The notes beneath the pieces were generated by a model. It searched no databases. It saw nothing but the letters and a program-made list of their open reading frames with translations, and was not told where the DNA came from. From Bradyrhizobium sp. AUGA SZCCT0176 (GTDB lineage Bacteria; Pseudomonadota; Alphaproteobacteria; Rhizobiales; Xanthobacteraceae), in NCBI RefSeq assembly GCF_018130145.1, contig NZ_JAFCMB010000012.1, forward strand, positions 124,001 to 188,000: a stretch of 64,000 bases of DNA. Direction: 5' to 3'. Position numbers and translations under genes: made by a program. The stretch's first letter is position 1. The number at the start of each line of letters is the position of its first letter. Shown piece by piece: positions 18,265-26,669 of this stretch.

Positions 18265-18978
18265 ATGAGAGATGTTGTTACTGGTTTCTATGTTGACGTT
18301 CTTGAGCGGCTGATTGCGGCCGGAACCATCTCAATCTCCGATAGTGTGCTAGTTGTCTGCGGCGGGCCGCTAGACGAACGCGTCATGAGAAGAATCGGGT
18401 TTTCCGATTTTAGGGTCACCAACCTCGACGCCGGAATGGCGAACCATCGGTAGGACGCAGAGAACCTTGCCTATGAGGACGGATCGTTTGACGTTGTGAT
18501 CGTTCACGCCGGGTTGCATCACTGCTACTCGCCACACCGCGCCCTGCTTGAGATGTATAGGGTGTGCCGAAAGTGCGCCGTTGCCTTTGAGGCGCGCGAT
18601 AATCTTGCAATGCGGATCGCTGTCCGGCTCGGACTGACAATGGACTACGAAATCACCAGCATTGTTGACGGCAAAGGCGGTGTGGCCGATACAGGAGTTC
18701 CCAATTTCATCTACCGATGGACCGAACGAGAGGTGCTGAAGACGATTGTCAGCTTTGATCCTTCGCGCGTTCCAAGCATAAAGTTCTTTCACGATCTCCG
18801 CATTCCAGTCGCAAGGTTCACGGCGAGCGGCAATCGATGGTTACGTGCTGTTGGCCTTTTAATCGAGCCCCTTTCAAGGCTGATCGCTGTAACCGCGCCT
18901 AGCCAGTGCAACGAATTTGCCTTTGCGATAGCGAAAGACGGCGGCAAGCAGCCGTGGATACCTACAGAATCCGCATGA
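18265..18978 (+). pseudogene. class I SAM methyltransferase interrupted by in-frame TAG
   Basis: One continuous frame of 238 codons broken only by TAG at 18451-18453. Upstream of it lies the Rossmann start (DSVLVVCGGPLDERVMRRIGF, truncated here); immediately after the stop come DAENLAYEDGSFDVV and LHHC, the SAM-pocket and post-motif blocks. CAG (Gln) is the likely ancestral codon. It lies 12 bp after the SGNH gene and would complete a surface-glycan or lipid modification cluster. An internal ATG at 18541 or so could give only a domain fragment. Confidence 0.8.
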
Positions 18979-19459
18979 TGTAGTCTTCAATGCCACGATC
19001 CGGATGCGATGTCGTCGATCGACGCGGCCGGCGATGAGCACAGGCACAATCCCCATTGGAGAGGCAGACGTTACTTCGAACGATAGGCTTGGCGGTGCGC
19101 ACAATGTGCAGCCGACATCGTCTGCAAGCCGCAGGTCAGGCCGGACTGCGCCGGGGAGTCGCCGGCGCTCGCGGGCACCGAGCGGGCATAGTTTTGAAGT
19201 TGCGCTGTTCACACCGATCGGCAACAGCCGAAAATTGTCGATGGTTCAATGTGCGAATTGCGAATACCCATCGGGACGATGGACCCGGAAATGGGACCGC
19301 AGATCGAAGCCTTGAAGGCGCAAGTGGCGGCGATTGACGAAATGCTCAGCCGGATTGCCCTGGCGCTCCAGGATTAGCGATGGCGCGCCATCGGCGTGAG
19401 TGGATTCGCGTATGCGATGTTATGGAACGTCGATGTCGGCTTTGCCTCAAACACGCCCA
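18979..19459. other. interval between methyltransferase and integrase remnants
   Basis: The only coherent frame is a 32-codon ORF at 19279-19377 (+), encoding an amphipathic helix (PEMGPQIEALKAQVAAIDEM). It may be a fragment of a larger lost gene. The remainder shows no gene. Confidence 0.4.
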
Positions 19460-20140
19460 CTGTTAGACACCCGACCATGTCCGTTATCCGGCGCTCGGAA
19501 AGCTGCCGGTCGCAGCGATCGACAAGGCGTTGGTTCTGAAAGCGATCGAGCCGATCTGGTACAGCAAGACGGAGACGGCGAGCCGGGTGCGCGGCCGTAT
19601 CGAGGCTGTTCTCGATTTTGCGAAGACGCGCGGCTATCGCAGCGGAGAAAATCCCGCCGCATGGGACGGCAACTTGATCCACGCCCTACCCGCGCGCAAT
19701 ACAATTGCGAAGGTCGAACATCACGCCGCGCTGCCCTTTACCGAGATGCCCCACTTTATGTCTCAACTGGCTGCCCGCGAAGGCATAGCCGCGAGAGCTT
19801 TGGAGTTCACAATCCTAAATGCCGCCCGGACCGGCGAAGTCATCGGCGGCCGCTGGCCTGAGATGAATCTGGATGCGAAGCTGTGGACCGTCCCGGCCGG
19901 ACGCATGAAGACCAAGACAGAGCATCGCGTGCCCCTAACGAGCCGCGCGCTCAAAATTCTGGAAGCTCTCCCGCGTGAGGGAGATTTTGTGTTCCCCGGC
20001 AGCCGCAAGGGCGTTGCGATCTCAAATATGGCGATGGCCGAGGTACTGAAACGGATGGGCCGACTCGACATTACCGTACACGGCTTCCGATCAACGTTTC
20101 GAGATTGGGCAGCGGAGCGGACCGGCTATGCGCGTGAGAC
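19460..20140 (+). pseudogene. P4-type tyrosine integrase, truncated at both ends
   Basis: Homology to phage P4-like, tRNA-targeting integrases starts abruptly near YPALGKLPVAAIDKALVLKAI (20 shown in part) and stops after GYARE. The SAM-like core-binding domain (ETASRVRGRIE), the catalytic Arg box (AARTGEV) and the HGFRSTFRDW block with its Arg are present. The DNA-binding N-terminus and the final His/Tyr segment are missing, so it is inactive. It marks an older integration event next to the serine recombinase island. Confidence 0.85.
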
Positions 20141-20430
20141 ATCCATTCAATACCAGAGAGCCTATTCCACAAAAGACATGCGTTTTGATTGTTGGGACGG
20201 CACCGCCTCCGCGTTTCAATAACCCAAAATCGCTGAGAGGTGACGATTTCGATTTCTTTTATGGTTCGGAAGATAACTACATGTGGGAGCATTTGGATAG
20301 AATTGCCGAAGAAATTGATGGTGCAAAGCCATTTGGTCAAGCTGAGACAGTCACGGACGGCAAGCTCAACGCATCCGGGCTCGAACGGCTAGACTTTGCC
20401 CTTTGGCAATCCGGAGCTATAAACTTCTAG
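20128..20430 (+). pseudogene. uracil-DNA-glycosylase-like protein, N-terminal remnant
   Basis: The frame shows VLIVGTAPPPRF, then DFDFFYGSEDNYMWEHLDRI, a pattern of UDG-superfamily proteins (active-site G-T-x-P loop and an aromatic FYGS-N block). After about 70 residues the resemblance ends and an unrelated tail closes the frame. The 5' boundary abuts the truncated integrase. Likely a broken gene created by the same rearrangement. Confidence 0.5.
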
Positions 20431-20538
20431 CAGAGGAACCGAAGGCAACCGCGGAAAACCGGTTGAAACATGAAATTTCGTAATCAAGGGTAGAAGGCAC
20501 GCCTGGGCCCTTCGGGCACACTCAGCGGCTGGAATCCG

Positions 20539-21324
20539 CTACTGCTGCGGGTCCAACGGATCGGGCGCGGTGGTTTGCTGCGTCAGTAGTATTATATTCA
20601 GTATGAATGTGCCGTCGAACTCATCATTGGTGTTGTCGGTCTGTCTCTGAGCGTTAGCGATCACGCGTTGCGTTTCCTCGATGGTTTGAAAGGTGATCTT
20701 TGTGAAATCATTATCGTCGAGGGCAGATGAAATGGCGGATCTTATGGCAGCATGATTCTCTGGCTGCAGGTCATGCGCAAGGTACCAGCGCCAACGTCGG
20801 ACAAGCTGTCCATGCTTCTCCAGGCCGAAACTTATCCTATCCGAGAGGGCGAGATTTGCGAGGTTCGGATTCTGACTGAATGTAACGGTGAAAGTGCCCC
20901 CAGCGCCAACTGCCGATATGCTTGAAATAGTTGTTCCAGCGGGAAATGTTCTTCGGTTGTCTAGATTCCGAAACGACGCATTCGCTTGGATGTGGCCCGG
21001 AATATTTGTGCGCCCCGGAGGAAGTTTAAACCCTATCCTGTTGAGACTGCCTGCAGCCGGTAGTACTTGCACCGTCATTGTAGCGCTAGGGTAAAGTAGA
21101 TCGTTTCCATTATTTGGCCACGTTGCCGCTGAGGCATACTGTGCGATGAAGCCGTCTGATAAAGTCAGTAGGTTAACGCCAGGGTTTCTAAAGGCAGCGC
21201 AAAGGTTTGTTTGAGCACCGTCGATGTTGTTCGCCCAAGACCGTGCTGTGCTTAAGGGATCGAACCGATTGTTGAACAGTTTTGCGAGCCGCTGTGTCCC
21301 TTTGGTTTGAATCAGTCCGCCCAT
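20539..21324 (-). CDS. unrecognised 261-residue protein, partner of the metallopeptidase
   Basis: ATG 21324 is set by GGGGAGGG 5-6 nt upstream. No family is recognised. The N-terminus (GLIQTKGTQRLAKLFNNRFD) is basic, the middle is beta-rich with polar Ser/Thr/Asn stretches (GGTFTVTFSQNPNLANLALS), and the C-terminus is acidic. There is no signal peptide and no membrane segment. It starts 39 bp after the stop of a HExxH protein gene, so the two form a pair. Function unknown. Confidence 0.7.
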   Translation of the reverse strand: MGGLIQTKGTQRLAKLFNNRFDPLSTARSWANNIDGAQTNLCAAFRNPGVNLLTLSDGFIAQYASAATWPNNGNDLLYPSATMTVQVLPAAGSLNRIGFKLPPGRTNIPGHIQANASFRNLDNRRTFPAGTTISSISAVGAGGTFTVTFSQNPNLANLALSDRISFGLEKHGQLVRRWRWYLAHDLQPENHAAIRSAISSALDDNDFTKITFQTIEETQRVIANAQRQTDNTNDEFDGTFILNIILLTQQTTAPDPLDPQQ

Positions 21325-21363
21325 ATTTCCCTCCCCAATTGACACCTTTTGAAAATAAAAAGC

Positions 21364-21993
21364 CTATTCCTCCAATTCAGGACTGTCATCTGAAATCAAT
21401 GCGAAGGCCTCTAGCGCGCAACTTGGCATGCCCTGGCCGAGGGCTCCCGAGCGCAATATGGAATATCGGCAATCCGGCGACAGATCGGGTTCGTCGTCCT
21501 CGATCTGGCTTGCAATAATTCCATGCAATTTCACGATCTCCCGAGCTGCCCTCAACGTCGCTTCACACGCACGTGGTCCCCAAATTTGCGGCATTGCAAT
21601 ACTGGCTGCCCAATAGTCCGCCTGACCTTGCCAGGTCATCCACGGCATGGCGGGATCGTGTGGCAATCCGCCTAAATGATGGCCCGTCTCGTGCGCCAGC
21701 ATCAAAGTCAATCCGTATTTCGTAATGGCCTGATGACGCACAAGGCCGCCATAAACCCGAACATATCGGGCTGGACCGAGCCGCCAGGCCTGGGCATTAA
21801 CTGTCGGAGATTCCCAAAACAGCTCGTAAGTTATATCGGGAAAGCCCTGACCGAATTGGTCCAGCAGCCTGAGAGCAAGCGCTTTCCGTCGCAGGCGAGC
21901 ACGTTGACTAAGCTGAATCTGTTCGACAGGCCAATTCAAGAGGCTCATACTCATCCACTCCAGCGCGCGCCGAATTTCGGCAATAGACAGCAC
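21364..21993 (-). CDS. predicted zinc metallopeptidase (HExxH)
   Basis: A 209-residue protein with HETGHHLGG at residues 101-109 (zinc ligands H101 and H105, catalytic E102) and GQADYWA about 20 residues later, whose acidic residue could be the third ligand. AGGGA precedes GTG 21993. There is no signal peptide, so it may act in the cytoplasm. The HExGHHLGG...GQADYW layout recalls predicted metallopeptidases seen in predatory bacteria and phage-like regions, but I cannot name a family. It is co-directional with the unknown 261-residue gene downstream. Confidence 0.7.
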   Translation of the reverse strand: MLSIAEIRRALEWMSMSLLNWPVEQIQLSQRARLRRKALALRLLDQFGQGFPDITYELFWESPTVNAQAWRLGPARYVRVYGGLVRHQAITKYGLTLMLAHETGHHLGGLPHDPAMPWMTWQGQADYWAASIAMPQIWGPRACEATLRAAREIVKLHGIIASQIEDDEPDLSPDCRYSILRSGALGQGMPSCALEAFALISDDSPELEE

Positions 21994-22203
21994 GCTCGTT
22001 CCCTATCGACGATCAAGCCAGTCGGCTCATGCGCCGCACTCCCATGCAACTCCTATAATGCATCGGTCCGGCTGGTTGATTGTAGGCAGCTCTGGAGCCG
22101 GGGCATAGTATACACTGCTGCGGCGCAGCATAGAATTGATGCGGGATAGCGTTATAGCTATCCTAACTGCAGGCTCCTGTCGCTGCTATCTGAGAGGCTA
22201 CAG

Positions 22204-25200
22204 ATGCAATGTCTGCGTTGCGGTTGCCAGAACAAGGCGACCAATGAGTATTGCGAAGGATGCGGGGCTACCCTCGGAATTGAGTGCAGCGCCTGTGGTC
22301 ACCTCAATGGACCGACCGCTCGCTTTTGTGGGCGATGTAGCGCTGTCTTGAAGCCAACATCCGCGCAGATATCAAATCAATCGTGGCAACACGTCCTGAA
22401 ATCGCTCCAAGCGAAGGGTGGAGAACGCAAACACGTGACGATTCTGTTTGCCGATATTCGTAATTCTACCGGTCTTATTGATGGATTGGGCGATCCCGAA
22501 TTGGGAATGAAACGTCTTCAGCCCATTCTCGACCTAATGAATGAAGCGGTGGTTCGCTATGATGGCGTCGTCAACAAATCTCAAGGTGACGGAGTAATGG
22601 CGTTATTTGGTGCGCCACAGCCTCATGAGGATCATGCGGTTCGTGGCTGTCTCGCAGCTTTAGCAATGCAGGATGGAATGACTCGCATTGGCGATCGTGA
22701 TTTGCAGATCCGAGTCGGAGTTCACACCGGAGAGGTTGTTGTTCAGGCGATAGAGCATGGGATGTATCAAACCTATGATGCAGCTGGCGCAAATGTGCAC
22801 CTTGCGAGCCGAATGGAGCACCTCGCAGAAGCAGGCAGCATCCTGATTTCCCGCGAAACGTTTGTCGCTGCGAAACAGTTTGTCGAAGTTGAGCCGCTAG
22901 GGCCGCAATCTGTTCGTGGGATCGCGGCACCCGTTGAGGTTTTCAGGCTAAAGGGACTCCAACATGCTCCATCGAGCGGAGTTTTTCGAAGTGGAATACG
23001 GCTCAGTCCGCTCACAGGTCGGTCGGAGCAAAACTCTGCTCTTTTGTCCGAGCTAGCCCATACGATGAATTGCGATGGTCGGGTCGTCGGTGTTGTCGGC
23101 GAGGCTGGAATCGGGAAAAGTCGCCTCTGTTTCGAGTTCGCCGAAAGCTGTCGGGGCAGAGACATCCGTGTGTTTGAGGCTCGCGTCTTGGCGCACGGTA
23201 AGGCCACCCCATTTCAGCCGGTACTAGAATTGTTGCGGGACTATTTTGGACTGCGAACGAAAGAATCGGCAGACGTCTTACGCAATCGAGTCCGTGATAG
23301 GTTAGCAGCCCTCTCAGTTTCGGAGCAATTTTCGCTCATACTGCTGGAGTTCCTTGGACTGGGCGATCCGCAGCACCCGGCTCCCAAGCTCGATCCAAAG
23401 GCTAGGAAAACGCAGCTCCTCGATTTTGTAAGAACTCTACCTCGTTCAGGAAGTAGTGTCGTCATCATTGAGGATTTGCATTGGATCGATTCAGCCAGTG
23501 AAGAATTTGTCGAGGCACTAGCCGATGCCGTAGTCGGCACGAAAACACTTTTGGTCCTAAACTTCAGACCCGGCTTTGTAGCCCCACTAATGCAGCGATC
23601 GCACTATAGACAGATCAGCATGCCGTCGCTGGGTCCCGCGGAAGCGATCTCTCTTCTGCAAGATCGTCTCGGCAATGATGCATCATTAGCGTTGTTGACT
23701 AGAAATATCGTTGCGCGTGCCCAGGGCAATCCATTCTTTATCGAGGAGCTAGTCAATGCACTCGTGGAGCGGGGCGACTTCGAAGGAGAGGTGGGAGCTT
23801 ACCGACTGAAAGGCGGCATCGATGCTATCCCGCTACCCGTCACTGTGCAGGCAGTGATCGCAGCTCGAATTGATCGACTTGAGGAGACTGTAAAACAGGT
23901 ACTTGAGGTCGCTTCAGTGATAGGTCGAGAAATCTCGATCCCTGTTCTAGACTCCGTATGCGGCTTGGATCAATCAGGGCTTTCCCAGGCAGTTCAACGG
24001 TTGAGACGGTCAGAGCTGCTCTACGACGTTCCACCCTTCGAGCAGCGGCTGGTCGCATTTCGTCATCCCCTCATACAGGAGGTTGCTTATCGATCGCTAC
24101 TTCAGGACCGTCGAAGGGAACTCCATTCAAAAGTGGCGCAAGCAATCGAGACGCTGTTCAAGGATCACGCCGACGAGAGGGCTTCTCTCTTGGCATATCA
24201 CCTAGAGCAGGCGGGCGAGAATCTCAAAGCAGCTCAACAGAATATGCGAGCGGCGGTTTGGATTGGCACAAACGATCCAAGTCAGGCACTGCGAATCTGG
24301 AAGAAGGTTCGCGAGTTGTTGTCGGATCTGCCATCGTCTCAACCGATAGACTACCTAAAGATGATGGCCTCCGGTCAAATCGTAAACTTTGCCTGGCGCG
24401 AAGGAATTCCGGCGCACGATGCTCTCATTTACTTCGAGGAAGCTAAACAACTGGCGCTAGCCCTGGGCGATACCCGGGCCAATGCGCTGATTCACGCCGC
24501 TTACGGAAGGATGATAGCAAACGGCGGATCGGCAGATGAGTATGTCGAAAAAATTCGAGAAGCCAAATCGATCGCCGATCAAGGCAACGATCCAAGCGTT
24601 CAAATCACGCTCAACGCCGTCCTCTGTCACGCATTGCGGCTCTCAGGCCAGATGATCGAAGCGTTGCAGATGAATATCGAGGCAATGGACCGGGCGAACG
24701 AGATCGTCAAATTCGACCGACAAACACTCGGTTTCGACATTGACATATGGCTGACTGTGATGCGTGGCCAAACCCTCGTGATGCTAGGTCGAGGGGAGGA
24801 AGCCCGCCCGTTCCTTGATCGCATCATTCAGTTAGACAGTAGCCAAGTTGACGCTACTAATTACGGCATTCCGAGTTGGGCGTATGTAGACCTGGCCTGG
24901 GCTGAGGGAAACATCGGACTGGCTCAAGAGCATGCCGACCGAGCGTTTTCTATCGCTGTGAAAGCCGGTAATCCCTACTTGAGAGTCTATGCTCAGGCCT
25001 GTCGTGGTGTTTCTCATATCGTGGCGGGCAGGCTCACTTCAGCCGTAGAAGACTTGTCCGAGGCCCTCAGCTTTGCTCGATCGCGAAAGGCCGGTCTAGA
25101 AAATGAACCTCGTATTCTGGCCGATCTAGCTAATGCGCTCAGACTGAGTGGCGATACTGCAAATGCCCTCAAAACTGTTGATGAGGCGATCAAGGTTGCG

Positions 25201-25410
25201 ACTGAGCGTCATGCCCGAGTGCCCGAGTGCATGGCCCGTATTGTTCGCGCTCATTTGCTCACTAGCGATCAGCAAGCCGAAGGGGCGCAGGAGCTAGAAG
25301 CTGCCAGAGTGATAATGCTACAGACTGGCGCTATGCTCCTTGAGGCTTTTCTGAACGAGACAGGTGTTCGGCAAAGCGGCTTCCGCCAAGTATCGACTAA
25401 GGTCAGCTAA
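22204..25410 (+). CDS. adenylate/guanylate cyclase with zinc ribbons, AAA ATPase and helical repeats
   Basis: A 1068-residue multidomain signalling protein. Residues 1-47 hold two zinc ribbons (Cys 3, 6, 17, 20 and 28, 31, 42, 45). A class III cyclase domain follows (about 75-230; metal Asp in LFADIRNST, SQGDGVMALFGAP). An AAA/NTPase module (Walker A GEAGIGKSR near 299-307, Walker B VVIIEDLHWID) leads into about 500 residues of TPR-like helices. GAGAGG lies upstream of ATG 22204. The layout is like other large cyclase-ATPase-TPR proteins of rhizobia. Codon use is less GC-rich than the housekeeping genes, and it is monocistronic. Confidence 0.9.
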   Translation: MQCLRCGCQNKATNEYCEGCGATLGIECSACGHLNGPTARFCGRCSAVLKPTSAQISNQSWQHVLKSLQAKGGERKHVTILFADIRNSTGLIDGLGDPELGMKRLQPILDLMNEAVVRYDGVVNKSQGDGVMALFGAPQPHEDHAVRGCLAALAMQDGMTRIGDRDLQIRVGVHTGEVVVQAIEHGMYQTYDAAGANVHLASRMEHLAEAGSILISRETFVAAKQFVEVEPLGPQSVRGIAAPVEVFRLKGLQHAPSSGVFRSGIRLSPLTGRSEQNSALLSELAHTMNCDGRVVGVVGEAGIGKSRLCFEFAESCRGRDIRVFEARVLAHGKATPFQPVLELLRDYFGLRTKESADVLRNRVRDRLAALSVSEQFSLILLEFLGLGDPQHPAPKLDPKARKTQLLDFVRTLPRSGSSVVIIEDLHWIDSASEEFVEALADAVVGTKTLLVLNFRPGFVAPLMQRSHYRQISMPSLGPAEAISLLQDRLGNDASLALLTRNIVARAQGNPFFIEELVNALVERGDFEGEVGAYRLKGGIDAIPLPVTVQAVIAARIDRLEETVKQVLEVASVIGREISIPVLDSVCGLDQSGLSQAVQRLRRSELLYDVPPFEQRLVAFRHPLIQEVAYRSLLQDRRRELHSKVAQAIETLFKDHADERASLLAYHLEQAGENLKAAQQNMRAAVWIGTNDPSQALRIWKKVRELLSDLPSSQPIDYLKMMASGQIVNFAWREGIPAHDALIYFEEAKQLALALGDTRANALIHAAYGRMIANGGSADEYVEKIREAKSIADQGNDPSVQITLNAVLCHALRLSGQMIEALQMNIEAMDRANEIVKFDRQTLGFDIDIWLTVMRGQTLVMLGRGEEARPFLDRIIQLDSSQVDATNYGIPSWAYVDLAWAEGNIGLAQEHADRAFSIAVKAGNPYLRVYAQACRGVSHIVAGRLTSAVEDLSEALSFARSRKAGLENEPRILADLANALRLSGDTANALKTVDEAIKVATERHARVPECMARIVRAHLLTSDQQAEGAQELEAARVIMLQTGAMLLEAFLNETGVRQSGFRQVSTKVS

Positions 25411-25682
25411 GCGGACGGTAAGAGAGGTAATCGCCCAGAAAATCCGCCACGAGGGTATACACCTCGGCAAGATTATGGCGAGCGTACGGTCACGTGGATG
25501 AGGTTGTCGGCGAAGAGAGCTATCTTTACTCCATTTGGATTAAAGTCGACTACGTTCTTCTGCACGCTAACGCGGGCGATGGAAGCGCCAACGGACGCGC
25601 CTAGGTAAATTGTTGCCTGACGAAGCCTGATATCTGCTTCGGGTCATTCGCGTCGATTTGACCGTCTACTTTCACCGTGCAC
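25411..25682. repeat. interval with a partial dispersed-repeat half
   Basis: Between the cyclase and the SDR stop. Near 25629-25680 the sequence TCTGCTTCGGGTCATTCGCG resembles the left half of the dispersed TGTCCG...GGGTCA repeat described at 32525. The right half is missing. No gene seen. Confidence 0.35.
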
Positions 25683-26543
25683 TCAAAGAGTTACGTCCAA
25701 GCCGAACTCTCGTTTGACCATCAGCTTGTATTCATCGTCACTGACGCCGCCAAGGGCGACCATTTCTTCATCTGTTTTGCCCGCACGCCACTTGAGGAAC
25801 GGTGCCGCATCCGGGCCGACCGGATAACGAAGCTGCCAGCTATCGCCGTCTACTATTTCGCATATTTTTTCGCCCACCACGTATGGCGAGGTTGGCTTGG
25901 TTAGCGACGCAGCGAACAAGGCCCTTTGACGTCGGGCATGCGGGTAAGGACTGTTGGCGGGCGCTGGCTTCGCCTTGGAGAAAATCGGTGTGGCGATGAC
26001 TCCCGGCTCTATGATCGCTACGCGGACATTGAACGCCTTCATTTCCTGCGCGAGGCACTCGCTTAACGCCTCAAAAGCAAACTTGGACGCACTGTACGCT
26101 GCCGCCGGAGTGAGTGCCATTCGGCCAGCGATCGACGTTACGTTGACGATGCACCCCTGCCGACGTTCGCGCATGCCTGGTATTACCGCTTTAATACAAC
26201 GCAGCCCGCCAAAAAAATTCGTCTCCATGACTTCGCGGAACCTGGCTGTCGATGCCTCCTCCACAGATCCGCCGCCGCCCACGCCTGCGTTATTCACCAG
26301 AACGTCGATGCGGCCGTGCTCCGACAATACCTTGCTGATCGCACTATCAACCGAAGCGTCCTCATCAACGTTAAGCACAGCTATTGTTACTGGGAGCTTT
26401 TCTTCAGAGACAATTTTCTGAAGTTCGGTAGACCCGTCCAAATTTCGCATGGTCGCAATAACTTTGTGGCCGCCACGCGCGAGCGTGACGGCGGTGGCCA
26501 ATCCGATGCCGCTGCTAGTGCCAGTAATCAATGCGATTGCCAT
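25683..26543 (-). CDS. SDR-family NAD(P)-dependent oxidoreductase
   Basis: A 286-residue classical short-chain dehydrogenase. The nucleotide-binding TGTSSGIG is at residues 8-15, NNAG at 84-87, and the catalytic S137, Y150 and K154 (YSASK) are intact. ATG 26543 is fixed by AGGGAGG about 6 nt upstream; the longer in-frame version is rejected. The substrate is unknown. It lies downstream of a TPR protein gene on the same strand, 127 bp away. Confidence 0.92.
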   Translation of the reverse strand: MAIALITGTSSGIGLATAVTLARGGHKVIATMRNLDGSTELQKIVSEEKLPVTIAVLNVDEDASVDSAISKVLSEHGRIDVLVNNAGVGGGGSVEEASTARFREVMETNFFGGLRCIKAVIPGMRERRQGCIVNVTSIAGRMALTPAAAYSASKFAFEALSECLAQEMKAFNVRVAIIEPGVIATPIFSKAKPAPANSPYPHARRQRALFAASLTKPTSPYVVGEKICEIVDGDSWQLRYPVGPDAAPFLKWRAGKTDEEMVALGGVSDDEYKLMVKREFGLDVTL

Positions 26544-26669
26544 TCTCGCCTCCCTGAAAGTGCAGCAGTCAATCTGTCTAATCCCGAAACATGGAAGAAA
26601 CCTTCGGTTGGAATCTTGCGAACTCACGGTCCGTTGGCGGGGTCTCCTATGCAATGGTGCCGCGAACGG

